A DNA stretch of 64,000 nt from Diorhabda sublineata (GCF_026230105.1 NC_079485.1:31043572-31107571); one strand, 5' to 3'; shown: positions 34,865 to 47,200, counted from the stretch's first letter. A program made the numbers and translations. The notes: generated from the sequence alone by a model not told the origin.

Positions 34865-34921
<57 letters not shown>
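34865..34921. repeat. (TA)n microsatellite, second tract
   Basis: About 28 uninterrupted TA units, 133 bp from the first tract. The open frame at 34857 on the plus strand (a run of Ile-Tyr) is just a translation of this repeat. Confidence 0.98.
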
Positions 34922-34923
<2 letters not shown>

Positions 34924-35069
34924 TGCTATTCACCTCTAAAATAATTTTGAAAATCAATATTTCGAAAATATTTTCCGCCGTACCTCAAAGGGGAAAACAA
35001 CTACTTTCCTGGCTAATGCCTCGACGAATATTGAATTACAACCCCTCCGCGTGATGTGAATCGACCTTT

Positions 35070-35690
35070 TTGTACATATTAACATCCCCAATGACTTGCA
35101 ATTGCAAGAAGAGGATGTAATTACTGACGAGTTTCGACATTACTACGTCTCATCAGAGCAGTTTAACACCTCTCGTTCGGGCTTGAGACCGTTTATTTCC
35201 CGTATTGCAATCTTATTTTGTGTTTCATTTTCCGAAACTATGATTCCTTCGTATTTAAATTATCTACATCTTCTAAACCTATTTATTTGCAAATCGGAGT
35301 CTCCTTGTGCGCTTCCTAGTGGCAGTTTTTGACATATTCATATTCAAACCCCACTTTGCATATTCGTCGTCCAGCGTTCTCAGCATATAATCTTCCTCAT
35401 CCTCATCGCCAGCTATAATAACTTGGTCTTCTGCGAAAAATACAGCTGTTGAGCACTTATCCTCTATCTCAATTTCAATTCTCGCAATTTTAGTTCTCCA
35501 ACTATTCAGAGCTTCCTGAATGTATACTTAATATTGGTGATAAGCTGCACCCTTGTCTCAAAACTTTCAAATACGAAAATGGTTTTGATAGGGTATTCCC
35601 TAGCTTGACTACACCTTTTGACGTTTTGTATATGTTCCGAAAAGATCGAACATAAACATTGCTGAGGTCATTGTTTATTATAAGCAGGCA
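35070..35690 (-). pseudogene. Non-LTR reverse transcriptase fragment (RTE-like)
   Basis: The minus strand near 35450-35310 encodes FFAEDQVIIAGDEDEEDYML, then LDDEYAKWGLNMNMSKT. This matches the catalytic box and following helix of insect non-LTR reverse transcriptases (FADDQVVIAGDEED in intact relatives). The second Asp of the box reads Glu (FAED), a mutation expected to kill catalysis. Pieces of the preceding RT (TRVQLITNIKY, VRQGC-like region lost) and the following region are recognisable but frameshifted. It lies in the LRR intron, same strand as the gene. Confidence 0.65.
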
Positions 35691-35701
35691 AAAATAAATC
35701 C

Positions 35702-35930
35702 TTAATATTCAAAGTATAGCCCTTCGTATTCAATTGCAGCAAGCTCTTTGTGACTTTGGTAAAAAAAATCTTTGGGATTAGATGGAAAAAATTGTGGCAC
35801 CGCATCATCATTAATATCTCCTTTGGATTCAAATTTTTTCACTCGCAAGATCTCCAATGATCTGATTGAATGCTGGATGTGATAGGATTTCAATACCACC
35901 AAGTTCCTCGATTTTATTCTTTCGCAGTAT
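35702..35930 (-). pseudogene. mariner-like C-terminal fragment
   Basis: The minus-strand frame ends KKFESKGDINDDAVPQFF, DFFYQSHKELA and IEYEGLYFEY before TAA. It matches the mariner C-terminus (GRRF-x-S-x-E-x-I, then F-Y-x-G-x-x-K-L and G-x-Y-F). The same tail is seen at 25700-25990. No ends or catalytic part are visible. Confidence 0.45.
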
Positions 35931-35959
35931 GTGGTGTAGTTCTGAGAGAATCCACTTAA

Positions 35960-37650
35960 CTAAATCTGAATATTTCTCCGATATAACCTTATAAAATTGC
36001 ATCAGCTATCCACTGTGTACCTCGGCATTGATAATTCGACCATCCAAGTACACTAAACTTTCATTATTCTATCAGACAAGCAACAAGACTTTCAGATAGA
36101 AATCTTTTCGCGAAATTATGATATTGTAATTTTTAGATTCAATATGTCATTGGATGACTGTGTTCAAGATGAAACCATAAAAATGTTGATGACACCTAAT
36201 CCTTATGTAATATTATTTCATTTCAAAAATATTCCAATGTTTATGATAAAAATTTTACTATAAAATTAGAATTCATCACCTTTTTTCAAGTATGGTACCA
36301 AGGCCGAATAGCCAGATACAGAAGACAATCATAGAGAACCAAGACCGTTGCCTTGGGTTAGTAACTTGAAGGGAATAAGCCATACAAACTCACCAAAACC
36401 CAGGAGAGTCCTTGGAATGAGAAATGTTTACAAACGAAAAGGATTTTTTTTTTAATTTTTAAATTTTTCTCATACTGACCTCAGCTGGTGTTGTCTCTAA
36501 TTTTGAAACATCGATGAAATCGACTTGATGTCAAGAATAACTAGCATGGAGTCAGGAATGGAATTCTATCTGCTACAGGAATGAATCCCGGTTATGCTTA
36601 GACATCTTTGATGGTCAAGCAAGTAAATTTGAACTACTTCCATCAGGTTTATCTCCTACCTTAGCGCCAAAATGTGTAGGACATAATCGGTAGAAGATTA
36701 AGAAAATCATAGTGTCTTTCTAAGACTCTAATGACTTCTATATGTGATACTGATCATCTTATTTTTAATGTTATCAAGGTTGGTGGATTATCCTCACTCG
36801 ACTGTCATAAATGTATGACAAATATTCTGAAAATAATTTTTATTGGGTATTTCGGTTTCTACGCCACTGCGTATAGTATAGCGATTTATATTTATAATTA
36901 TATATGAAAGTGGAATGAAAATGAAATTATTTTTGATCTGGATGGTTAAAAGAACTTGGAATTATATATATTGCATCTCAATTTATAATGTTATTGCAGT
37001 AAATCTCATGAATCACATGTGTTAATTAAAATTGTGTTATTCTAGTGATTTTTCCGAACGGATACTTCATATCTGCATGTTACCAAACAGAAGTTGTTTG
37101 TAATAGTACTTTTGAAAGCATAATTTTCAAGTACTTTATGTTATCAAAATAAAATAAACAAAGAAACTAATGATTTTAACTAGTATATGGCAATTACTAC
37201 TTAATGATTATGATTACGTCATGAATATACCGAGTGGACCAACATATTTATCAATTGTATATTATAAACTATGCATCTAATTAGATTAAGATTAATATTG
37301 AAGCTTTCTTGATAAACAAAACGAACGGCATCTGGCATCAATAGAATAAGATTTATATCTCTCCACATTGACTTTAGATAGAATATAACAATCTCTTAAA
37401 TCTTTTTAGTCTTGATACTATTTGTTTACTTAATATTTAAACGAGTTCAATACATTTTTCCACGTCGTCTGCTATGCTGACGAAACTGTATCTATTGCCG
37501 ATGCTGAAGATAATCTTTATTCTACTGTATTCCTTTGACACCAAAACAACAACATTTTTATCATTACGGAGAAGGCCAAATGTCTAGCGACCCCCCAGGA
37601 AACGATACGAAGTCAGTTGAGAATCAACTAAAAAATTATCGAACAAGTAA
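35960..37650. other. No gene recognised (intron)
   Basis: AT-rich intronic sequence. The stretch at about 36440-36660 shows weak similarity to 60660-60840 (GTCATAGCGACTTCAGTTGG in one, CATACTGACCTCAGCTGG in the other, each followed by a CTCTAATTTT-like stretch), so it may be an unclassified dispersed repeat. Confidence 0.35.
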
Positions 37651-37659
37651 ATAACTTTT

Positions 37660-38105
37660 AATAACTGAGAGCCGAAATAACGATTCATGGAAACCTTTTT
37701 ACTGAAGTGAGAAAACGAACAATGAAAGCGATTCGAATTTCGTGATTTTCGAGAGTTATAGTTTGGAAAAACAACAAAATCGAGATTTATAAAACGACTG
37801 TAAGACCTATCGTTACATATGCAGTAGAAACAAGACTAGATTCGAAAAGGACACTACATACGATGAAAGCAGTCGAAATGAATAAACTGAGAAATATAGA
37901 AAGCAAAACTCTAAACAACGGAATACGGAATAAAGATATTAAAGTAAAATACAGGACATGTGAAAGTTGGTAAACAGAGACGAAAATTCTGGAACAAACA
38001 TTTGAAAATAAAGGAATACAGTAGACTTGCGCAATACTGAATAACCTAGAAGGAAGAAGACCACCTAGCCTACTAATATGGTCATCGAATCACAAAAAAA
38101 GTGTA
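37660..38105 (+). pseudogene. Non-LTR reverse transcriptase C-terminal fragment
   Basis: Plus-strand pieces read NEIYKTTVRPIVTYAVETR, then TMKAVEMNKLRNIESKTLNN and GIRNKDIKVKYRTC. This matches the region after the RT fingers in insect endonuclease/RT elements (IYKT-x-VRPI-x-TYAAETR, then E-M-x-x-LR-x-I-x-x-K-T-L). Stops occur shortly after. It ends where the next fragment, from a different element, begins. The clade was not determined. Confidence 0.7.
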
Positions 38106-38114
38106 CTAATCTTT

Positions 38115-38890
38115 TGAAGATGAAGAATACTGTTCGGCGGCCTTTTTAGATATCGTCCAGGTATTCGACAAGATCTGGCACGATGAACTACTATACAAAA
38201 CCTAGAAAAACTTCCCGTACAACTTCTTCCAAATTCTAAGATTCTGCCTGCAGAACAGACACTTTTAAGTCAAAATTCAAGATTACATCACCACTCTACA
38301 TCCAATTATAGGAGGAGTTCCACAGGGAAGTACCCTTGGCCCGATCTTCTATCTTATGAACACAGCTGATATTCCCACATACAAAGACCTAACTACCGCA
38401 ACATATACAAATGACACTGGCCTGCTAGCATCTCACCATGACTCAACTATGGCTTCTTATATGTATATTACAGACAAACTTGGACGACATTTCCTTGTGG
38501 CTGAAAACTTGGAGAATAAAAGTAAGTGGAAATAAATCCATGCAAGTTACCTGTTCAACTGTAATATTAGACCGGCGTCTTCTGCAACAAAAAGAGAGTG
38601 CAAAATACCTTGAATTTCATCCGGACAGTCGACTAACCCACATACTAATCAAGAGAGAGCAATTGGGTTTAAAATTGTATTGGTTTATAGGTCGAAAATA
38701 CCAACTAATAATCCACAACAAGCTGCTAATATACAAAGTCACACAAAAACCCATCTGGAGTTATGGTATTCAACTGTGGGGCACTGCATCCAACTTAAGT
38801 ATAACAATTCTAGAATTATTTCAATTGAAAGTAAAGAATTATTGTAAATGCTCCTTGGTGTGTACCCAACAGCGTTATCGCTTTTGACCT
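38115..38890 (+). pseudogene. Jockey-like reverse transcriptase fragment
   Basis: Consecutive plus-strand pieces give EEYCSAAFLDIVQVFDKIWH (first catalytic Asp), GGVPQGSTLGPIFYLMNTAD (the GVPQGS motif), ATYTNDTGLLASHHD (the catalytic box, YADD in active elements, here YTND), LKTWRIKVSGNKSMQV, and from 38640 KREQLGLKLYWFIGRKYQLI followed by PIWSYGIQLWGTASNLSI. All are hallmarks of Jockey-type elements in the correct order, so this fragment begins about where the 17.8-kb fragment ends. The two are related but not the same copy. Several frameshifts and the altered box make it inactive. Confidence 0.85.
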
Positions 38891-39335
38891 CCAATTTAAG
38901 TCAGTTAAAGAAGAAATATCTCTTCAAGAAATGAAGAGTCGAACTGGATATTTCTGGATATTTGTTTATAAACTATCCTTCAAACACCGTTAGATTCATT
39001 TCTTCGGTATTTCTGATGCAAATATCAGAAAAATATTAACAATTAGTTGGCAATGTTTTCCAGAAGAAAGTTTTCCATGAATTCATAACGAGAAATTTTC
39101 ATTTTCTTGTTTTGCAAACTTAGGAGTACCACAAAGAAGAAACACAGTTTACATAATCTATATATCCCAATGGAAGATATTTAATCGTAATTTTATTGTC
39201 GTTTGTAATAAGAAATTCAAAGCAACCAGTGAAAAATATAATTCCTAAATTACAGTTGGCAATAATTTGACGTAAACTATTGGAATGACATATAATTAGG
39301 GTTATTTTTATATTTAATATATTTAAAGTACATAC

Positions 39336-39500
39336 ATTCGGATCAATTCCTAGAGGTAGCTCCGATAATTCATTTTTTTGACAATTGATGATGTGATTTA
39401 GGCACAGACAAATCGAAGGGCAGGTGTGGGTTATTTTAATTGCCACACCAATCACTTCCAGCACTGGTATGATTCCAAAAACACACCACCATAACTTCAT
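39336..39500 (-). CDS. LRR transmembrane receptor, exon 1
   Basis: Exon 1 encodes residues 1-55. The ATG at 39498-39500 is followed by a signal peptide (MKLWWCVFGIIPVLEVIG...) and by the LRRNT cap CPSICLCLNHIINC, which has the expected CP-x2-C-x-C-x6-C spacing. The exon ends ...ELPLGIDPN followed by a donor GTATGTAC. Joining to exon 2 gives LPLGIDPN-VTSLDLSINN, which completes one LRR unit without a gap. The two halves therefore belong to one gene: exon 2 alone lacks a start and LRRNT, and exon 1 alone lacks everything after the cap. The open frame continues past the donor to 39120, but only as intron. Upstream non-coding exons cannot be excluded. Confidence 0.85.
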
Positions 39501-40525
39501 ACTTGCTTTATTAATATCAAAATTAGATTACACCCAACACCATTTTTTTAATACATCACTGATTCTATACAAACCGAAGTTTGTGATATTACACCACCAA
39601 GTTAAGCGAGAATGAGTCAATAAGATTAGAGATAACAGGTACACTGATAAGTAAGTGTGTTATCTGAACCTAAAATTGGGGAACAGCTAATAAACCGTCG
39701 ACATCTTAGTTCATGTATACAAAACTGCGACAGTTTCATTCACAAACATTTTCTAATAATACCTTTTCAATTTCAACATGTTATATGGTTTAAAGTTTGA
39801 CATTTTCGCTCTTACCAACCATACACAAGTACTTAGTCAAAATATTAGAACATAGTTGCTAAATATACTCAAAATTACAACAAGAAGGAATCATTTCTTG
39901 ACCTTCAACGTTATAACAATATTTAGAGCAAGCTATGAGAATAATATCAATGTTTTATTTTCATGTTTACAAAAAAATATATTTGCGAAATTTAAAAGTA
40001 ACAAAATGCCTCAATTTAGATGATGCAAAAATTAATAATCGATCTTGATATGGCTAGGATGTTGTTAATTCCATCAAAACGCAATAACTCGTCAACCGGC
40101 TCTCCAGTTAAGCTCTAGGTATAGAAGTTTGCACGATGTAAGGAAGCGACTAGCCTCCAGTTAATATATGAGATACAAGGTGTATTGGAGTTGGCCCTTA
40201 TATAGAAGTTGCTCCTCTGCAGGGGTTGCGGAGGCTGCACGGGGTTGTGCTTGCTATCCTGGCTGAAAGGAGAGCTGAAGAGAATGACAATTAGCCAGAA
40301 GAAGACGAAAAGAGGGTGCTGGTGTAAGCGACTATCCTCGGTTTGGGGATATTTTGTTTTTGTTTTTCTGCAACACCGACAATTATAGGATAGACTTTAT
40401 CCTTATATTTATACCTGACCCTAACAGGGTGGGATTATGTATGGTCGCAACGCCTTTTACTGTGTTAGTTCATTTCGAGCCTTGAAACAGTTTGTATTAT
40501 AAATTTCGATAGTGTCTTTTAAAAT
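39501..40525. other. Upstream flank of the LRR gene, with a richer GC block
   Basis: The first few hundred bases may hold the 5' UTR and promoter of the LRR gene; I see no clear core-promoter motif. The block at about 40090-40440 is more GC-rich than its surroundings (GGGGTTGCGGAGGCTGCACG) and looks like part of a dispersed repeat, but I cannot classify it. Confidence 0.35.
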
Positions 40526-40529
40526 GTCT

Positions 40530-41110
40530 ACCAAACAGCGCAAATGTTTGCCAGTTGTGGTGAAAATGATAATAAAGAGGCTACGAAAAATACTTCAGCT
40601 TTAACGAGCACCCCTGAAAGTACAGTTTGGAAAATCGAGAATAATTCGATAGCTCCTAAAAAACACGAAAAAACAAAGATTTCTTTTAAAAAGAATTACA
40701 AGTGGCAAACTGATGGTGAGATTGATTGTTCCATTACAACTCTACGTCGTTTGAGGTTTTGATTCAAAAGAATAGATAGGCAAGGCAAGTTATATTGGAG
40801 TCACAGTTGTTGCGAAAACTCAGAATAGAATATCTTGAAAAAATAATGACAGCTAGATCGGAAAACCGATTGATAATCTACCTAGATGAAGCTTTATACA
40901 ACCAGTAGGTTGGTTTGATGGAATGTTCCATCTAATGTAGTTAATATTAACTCTTCTATATACGGGGTTCGAAAAAGATCTGTTTTTAACAGCCAGAAAT
41001 ATTTCGGATTTTAGCCTGGATTGTCACTGCGATACTACCGCGGTAGTTTTCGAAGATTGGTTTCAAAATAATTTAATGCTGTACATACCACTGAATACAG
41101 TTAATGTAGC
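40530..41110 (+). pseudogene. DDE transposase remnant (Tc1-like superfamily)
   Basis: Plus-strand pieces read TSTPESTVWKIENNS (helix-turn-helix), KISFKKNYKWQTDGEIDCSI (normally K-x-x-x-x-D-D-F-x-x-x-x-IRR), RIEYLEKIMTARSENRLIIY followed by LDEALYNQ (first Asp motif, normally YLDETW), and HCDTTAVVFEDWFQNNLML (normally D-Y-H-x-x-M-x-x-x-x-F-x-KWF). This order matches a widespread insect DDE family that lies outside classical mariner and Tc1. Stops and frameshifts run through it, and the second Asp and Glu regions are gone. Confidence 0.6.
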
Positions 41111-41119
41111 CAAAATAAT

Positions 41120-43785
41120 AAGATGCCAGTTTCCAGTAATATGAAAAGTGAAATGTTCAACAATTGTTGGAAACTGTGGAAAATTGTAATTTTATAAAGA
41201 AATATGATCGAATTGATATGACATAGATTAGTCTAATATACGTGCTTACAATCGTACAAATATTTTAAATATTAATGTGATCAAATGTAGCTGCTGAAAA
41301 CTGGAGAAACTGTGTTCAATACATGAAAAAACTTTAGAACTCTTCTAGATGAATATACATAAAAATGAATAGTTTATAACCTGCGATAGCGAAATTGAAC
41401 TGGATAATATCTAGTAATAAGAAAATGTAATAAATGTATTGATATATTGTGTACAATTAAGATAATTCTGCTAGCTCCTGTAGACGTGTTCTATTGTCAT
41501 TGGAAGCACCTTACTAGCATGTCAAGTAAAAGTTGTGGTCATGAAGTTAGACATAGTCGTTAAATCAACCAATTTTTTATATTAGTTTGCCAATAGTGCA
41601 TAGAAATGATATTTTACTTTCTTATTTCATAAAATCATTAATTGTTCTTGTCCCAGCTGTATATAATTGAAATTTATATATTTTTCCAAGCGAAAGTGTT
41701 ATAATATGTTTTATTAATTGCCTGTCTCTCAGCTATCATGAGTAGGAGTCACATTTCCTTTTTAGTACACTTGATTGCTATTTTTCTTCTGTAAAATTCA
41801 TTCAATACTTTCATTCACTGATCGAAATAAATTTTATTCGACTCAGTAACTTAATGTACAAAGTGTTTCTTATTGCATGTTCGGTTGATTTATTGCCTTA
41901 TTAGCTGTAGTGAGTGCGATAGAAAGTTGATTTTTTGTTGTGTCATGTCAAGAGAAGTTATTGTAAATGTTCGACTATGAAGAATCCTTCCTGTAAACTA
42001 TGTTTTTTTGAAATAATATCAGATAAATCTAGGGAGAATATTGTAAAATGATATTTAAAAATTACGATAACAGTAAATTTTAAACGTATTTTTGGTATTT
42101 TTTATACAAAAAGAGACCATGTAGTAGATGAAATGGGATTAAAACTATTTGTTTCACTCACCGTTTATCCTTCTTGGTTATCCGTCCATTATCTATTACT
42201 ATTATACAGTTCTGAGAAAAATGATTTGTTGGAAATAGTTTTCGAAAATTCAGATTCAGAAGTCAATAAACCATCTTAAACAAAACCGTTTCGAACCGTG
42301 GCAAGAACTTTGTCTACTGTTGGAACTTTTTTTTAAAGAAGAACGCTTGTACTTTCCTTCGAATTTTTTTTCCAAATGATCTTCTATTTGAAATTATAGT
42401 TTTTCGGGAACTTTGCCTGCTGTTTGAAACTCTTCACATTTCTCTCCCTGAATAACTTTGGGAATCGTAGATTTCCCAACACCAACTAATTCCACTGTGT
42501 CATCAACACACAACAACATAAATGTTTTGAAACAATTAAATATTAATATTTTTTATTAAATGTTAAAAGACCAAATTTTCGGCGATTTCACTGCATTTTC
42601 CATAATCGAACTAGAATTCACAATAGGTTGCACACTGCACTTGTCCGTAGAGCCGGTCCTGTTCTGTTACAATACAACTCTAAAATTGGGCGAATACGCC
42701 GGTTTGTCGATGTTTTTGATATTTTTTTTTTATAAAAAGCGGAGAGTTGTTGATACACTTTCTTTAGAACTAATTATTCAGTTGTTTATTTGTTAAATTT
42801 CTAGAAATTTCTTTCTGTTAGAAATATTAGTTCACTTGTGAGCTGAAAATTAGTTTATAATAAATAAAACATTTTAATTTATATTAGGAAATAAGAAAAA
42901 CACTACAAACTGTTAAGAAAACTCAACTTGGACCTCGTTACTGGATGAAAAAAGATACAATATTATTTTTGGTGGAATTTGTCGGGAAGATATTCTTGGA
43001 ATCAAAATCACGTTTTCAATTTTTATTGGTATTAAGGTACTTATAGATCTGATGATATGGCTTTTGACCAATCCAAACCTTTTTCTATTGTTCTGTACAG
43101 CTCATGGTTATAAAATAACAAGAAAAGTCCGAAGACTTCTATTAGCTTAAGAATATTTATGAAAATTCTAGAAAATATTTAGATTATCCTATAATAATAT
43201 TCAAAACTATCTGAACCGCAGTGAATTTTTCCGTTTTTTAGATTTTTTAATATTTATTTAGCTATTCTGGACGGTTTGTTAGTAAGATAAAAAAAGTAAA
43301 AAGTAAGTTAATATGTCGACAATTACATTATGTCAATAAATAAAGATTATAAAACATCTAGTCATAGTCAATAAAAAATTACAATGAAAATTACAATTTA
43401 ACATTTTCAATTATGATACCTACTCATTATATTTCATTTCATACTTACTCATTCCAAATCAAGTTTTATTTTTATTGAAGTACTTTATGGACACGATATT
43501 TTCTGTTTGATTAACTGGATGGGAACAAGTAACATACAATTTCTACAATTTTCTATATTGATTCCACATACACTTAATGACTGCATCTCGGATTTTTTTA
43601 TTATCATAGCAAAAAAAGACGTACTGGAAACTGCAGTCGTTTAAACTCAAATGATACGTCAGTTGAATTCATTGTGTGCGGGGTATCAAAAAGTCTTTTC
43701 CTTTATACTTTCCTTTCAATATGATTGCTTCTATTACGTTATTAAGTAAATTCGTTTAATTTCTGGTTTTCTGCCTAAATTTTTC
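41120..43785. other. No gene recognised
   Basis: AT-rich sequence. The minus strand near 42290-42540 (VDDTVELVGVGKSTIPKVI, then FQTAGKVPEK) weakly resembles the helix-turn-helix start of the same DDE family as at 40.5 kb, but it is too short to assign. The remainder shows nothing. Confidence 0.4.
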
Positions 43786-43789
43786 TGTC

Positions 43790-44105
43790 GTCTTATAGGA
43801 GGCACCTCAAATATAAATAAGACTCAAATACACAACACTTTTTTAATTTAGTTTAGTAAACACTGTCTCTCACGTTGTTAATTTATTTACACACTATACA
43901 ATACACTTAACTTATAATAATTTACTTATAAATCACAACGATTATTTATTTAAAACTAACTAACTGCGTTTACACAAATCATTTAAGTACCTAAATAAAA
44001 TTCTACAAAGTTCTAGAGTAAAAAGAATCAAAAGAAATAAGTAAATAAACTTTCCTAGAAATTATTTAAAAGAAATACTGTAAATGAAGCGCCCGCTACT
44101 AAAAA
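43790..44105 (-). other. Possible LTR-like repeat
   Basis: On the minus strand the segment contains several AATAAA hexamers and the phrase GTGAGAGACAGTGTTTACT, and it ends GAGGTGCCTCCTATAAG. This is the kind of composition seen in the R-U5 part of insect retrotransposon LTRs. No second LTR, primer-binding site or coding region is visible, so a solo LTR is only a guess. Just beyond, 44113-44136 holds a small perfect hairpin (ATAAATGGC with GCCATTTAT). Confidence 0.22.
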
Positions 44106-44249
44106 AAAGTTCATAAATGGCGCGTCAGCCATTTATAAAAAACATATTATGGGCGCTACGGGAATTCGCCGAATTTTAAAATACCAGCTAGACAGGGCCG
44201 GCCTAAGAATCCATTTCGCGAGCTTGTTCGTAACCGACGTCACACGATG

Positions 44250-45610
44250 GTTTTGCTTTCCCCGAACCTCTTCTAACACTAGTTTATATCATAGAAGTTA
44301 GAAGAGTGTTGCTTTCAGACTTTTTCAGGCAATTCTTCAAATTTTTCTCTCCGTGAGAAATATCCTCGTACTTCAAAGAATATTATAAAAAATAATTAGC
44401 GAAATCAGTTCAGTTTTTGACTCGTTAAATTATAGATGACTGTAAGTTATTCTTTTTGATTCCGATATAAAAACCCAGCAACTGCCTTACCTATAGGTAT
44501 TAAATGTATCTTTAAATGTCGGATCAGTGGAGCAGGCAATCTTGACGACAAGTTTACCATCGCTTATACTGAAATTCAATCACTCGAACGACTTAAATCA
44601 TCATACCAATTTACTTGAAATCATTCATGATATCATCATATTGAAATATAGAAATGAAAAAATGGATTCGAACAAAGGAATATTTTATCTCAGTGTAGTG
44701 GTTGGTTGTTGAGAAAATTCGTTTTGACCTCATAGGAAAAATCAATGAAAGAATCCAGAAAACAAAAAAACAAAAATAAAATTAGAACAGAATGTAGCCG
44801 GTGTGATGGAAAGAAAAATTTTTGAATTGTTATATTTTTCTTTTTGTCTTTTGAAATCATAAAAAAACACAAACAAATATAAAAACCGTCTAGATTTACA
44901 TGAGGTACCATCGACACATGAAAGTAGAGCCTAACACTAACACCTTGTAGATACGACCCTGAACATTATGTACTTAGAGTTGTATACATCTAATATGGGA
45001 GTATTTTCTCTTTAAGTACCTAAAAATGCTATCAGTGAAAAGTATGAGTGAAAGTAACAGTTACCGGTTGCCCACTACAAAACAATTGCATTGTACTTCG
45101 TTTAATCATCTTCTAATATACGAGGCGCGATTGAAAATTAGCTTTCCATTGTATATTTTATTATTTACATATAAGTTTGTTCATAAAAATAACAACGAAT
45201 ATACGGATTCTAATAGTGTCCGCAGTATTTAGGTAAATCAAATTATCTATGGAAGTAAATAATGAAAGAATAAGGAATTTTATTTAGGTTTGAAAAATTA
45301 CTTGTTGAAACTTAATGTAGTTCTCAAATTGTAGTACTTTGAAGTTAACTATAATATAATAATTGTTTACAAGTCAAGTTAATTGTTTATTTTATATAAC
45401 ATTCTAAGAATAGCGTGAGTATTATTCGACAAAAAATATACAAGGTTAATTATGAAAGGTCCTAGAAATAATAATGATATTTCACGGTAGACCTGTTTAA
45501 ACATAGTGATCTGCTATTTAATCTTGACTATAAGATAACGAATACAGTTAACTTCTAAATTATTAATAATTGATTTAGAAAGTTCCATATAGTTGCCTTA
45601 AAATTATAAT
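44250..45610. other. No gene recognised
   Basis: AT-rich sequence with no supported coding region. Confidence 0.45.
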
Positions 45611-45614
45611 GAAA

Positions 45615-46075
45615 ACATTCAGCAGATCCACACTGGTTATAGTTTCCCAGAAGAGTCTTTGCATGTCTCAGCCCTTGTAAGTTTTGTTCATATCTACCTT
45701 CTTTTCCAGTGCTTTTTCCATTGTTCTGTAGTTGATACCACGGAAAGGTTCGGGTCCCATGAAGGGCTTGTCTGCCCCCTCTTCAGCGAGCTTATCAGCT
45801 CTTGCCTAGCTCGTTTAATTTTTCTAGGCAATCACAATTTGGATTTTATGATATTGGAGCTTAAAGCTCCAATGGCTGCTTGACTATTGGACAGAATGAT
45901 GATCTCCGGTTTACGATAGTTCCTCTCTAGATTGAACTGAACACATTTTTTTAATTTCCATACGTGCAATTGCAGGATTTTTGGGTTACAATCCCAATTC
46001 TTTCCTGCTAAATTGCACACACCATCTGAGTATTTGAACAGTACCGCGTTTCTAAACAATTCATTTCTTTGTTGA
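45615..46075 (-). pseudogene. RNase-H-bearing non-LTR element, copy 1
   Basis: The minus strand encodes part of the retrotransposon RNase H domain (CNLAGKNWDCN, then PEIIILSNSQAAIGALSSNI; the Asp of TDSQAA in active domains reads Asn here). After a short gap comes ARADKLAEEGADKPFMGPEP and FRGINYRTMEKALEKKVD. The sequence between KSKL and ADKLA that should hold WVPGH and the last catalytic residues is missing. Homology with the 59.7-kb copy continues to about 45620 (CTCTTCTGGGAAACTATAAC in both). The element type is an I-group or LOA-like non-LTR retrotransposon. Confidence 0.75.
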
Positions 46076-46079
46076 CGTC

Positions 46080-47200
46080 AATTTTTTCTAGTTTCGTTTT
46101 TGTCTTTGATTACCTATTCTTAGATTAGAAAATGTACTAATTAAGTAATTATTTTTGTATTGTTCTCTAGGACACCCTGTATAAGAGAAAAAATATACAA
46201 ACTGAGTAGTCATAAATTTTAATAAAACCGATATTCATGGTGAAAGGATCAAACCTCTATAAGCTACTATGTGGAAGGTAAGATATTGGATTGAGGCAAA
46301 TAATCAAAAATGAATTTTATTATCCAGTTGACCGGCTGACTCGAGAAAAGGTCTGGAAATTCTAACTGTTTGGTCAATATGGGATTTAGGGAATTTAAAT
46401 TTGCTGATACTGATATACTGCAAATAGTTCGAAACAGGAAACGAATCTACAGAGTGTTTGATAACTGTTTTTTTAGTCGTAATTTTGATTACAAAGTTCT
46501 GAATGAAGAATTGCAGGAATTAATAACAATAACCCCTGTATGTGCAATGTTCATTATCGAGATTGATTTAATATAATATAAGAATTAAATTAGAGGGTTG
46601 TTATAATACATTTCGCTTAAATTTATTAATATTACGATTTAGCTATCAACCCCTGCAGATTTATTACCTTTTCGTTGAACATTTCCGTTCTTCTTCTATT
46701 ATTTCTTTATTCTAAATTCTTTTAATGAGAGATGCCAGTGAATCCATTAATCAACCCCGTATATCTACGTAAGTTTTATAAATTAATAATTTGTATGTAA
46801 AGATAAGTACTGGATAGGTCTTTAAGCCTAAATATACTCGTATGAATATAAAATCTGTTTCTCTAAAAGCCATACCTCCTTTCAGGTGATGGCTAATTGG
46901 CAATAGCGGTCATTTAGCAACTTGTTTCGGATGGTATTACGATCAATTAATAAATAGATCCTATAAGGTCAAAAGAGAACTCCTTTACCATGCTAAGACT
47001 AATTATAACCGCTGAAGTATTAAAGACTCGATACTTTAGAAGTTGTGGCGGTGGAGTTGTGTAGGGGTGTAAAGGGAGTGACTATCTGACCGCATGCACG
47101 CCACTACTGAAGAGGCATCAACCATGAAATGTCCTTTAATGGCCAATTACGCGTGTGCAATGAGTATAGGAAAATTGCACTGGAGAACTAGATTTCATTC
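46080..47200. other. No gene recognised
   Basis: AT-rich sequence. GGACACCCTGTATA at 46170 resembles a repeat terminus. The open frame at 46370-46576 has no recognisable motif. Confidence 0.4.

Larger units (their letters stand above)
29109..39335 (-). other. 10.2-kb intron of the LRR gene
   Basis: The donor is GTATGTAC at 39335 (reading down) and the acceptor TTTTTTGTAG ends at 29109. Its 10,227 bp are filled largely by transposon fragments on both strands: non-LTR pieces at 29.2-30.0, 35.1-35.7, 37.7-38.1 and 38.1-38.9 kb, a Tc1 copy at 32.1-32.9 kb, a mariner tail at 35.7 kb, and two long TA microsatellites at 34.7-34.9 kb. No additional exon of the LRR gene is needed for a continuous reading frame. 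Confidence 0.8.

Noticed and set aside
34857..35054. Open frame with Ile-Tyr repeat
   Set aside because: It is the translation of the TA microsatellite.
33727..36870. Possible hAT element between CAGTGGCGTACC and an inverse CAGTGGCGTAG
   Set aside because: The 8-bp flanks (TAAATTGG and CGTATAGT) do not match, and the interior holds unrelated fragments; the ends are probably unrelated.
42290..42540. Helix-turn-helix-like piece on the minus strand
   Set aside because: Too short and weak to assign to the 40.5-kb DDE family.
5437..46185. Scattered ACAGGGTGT-like termini (5437, 25331, 46170, 52340)
   Set aside because: Unlike the 16.4-kb foldback, none of these has a convincing inverted partner or duplication.
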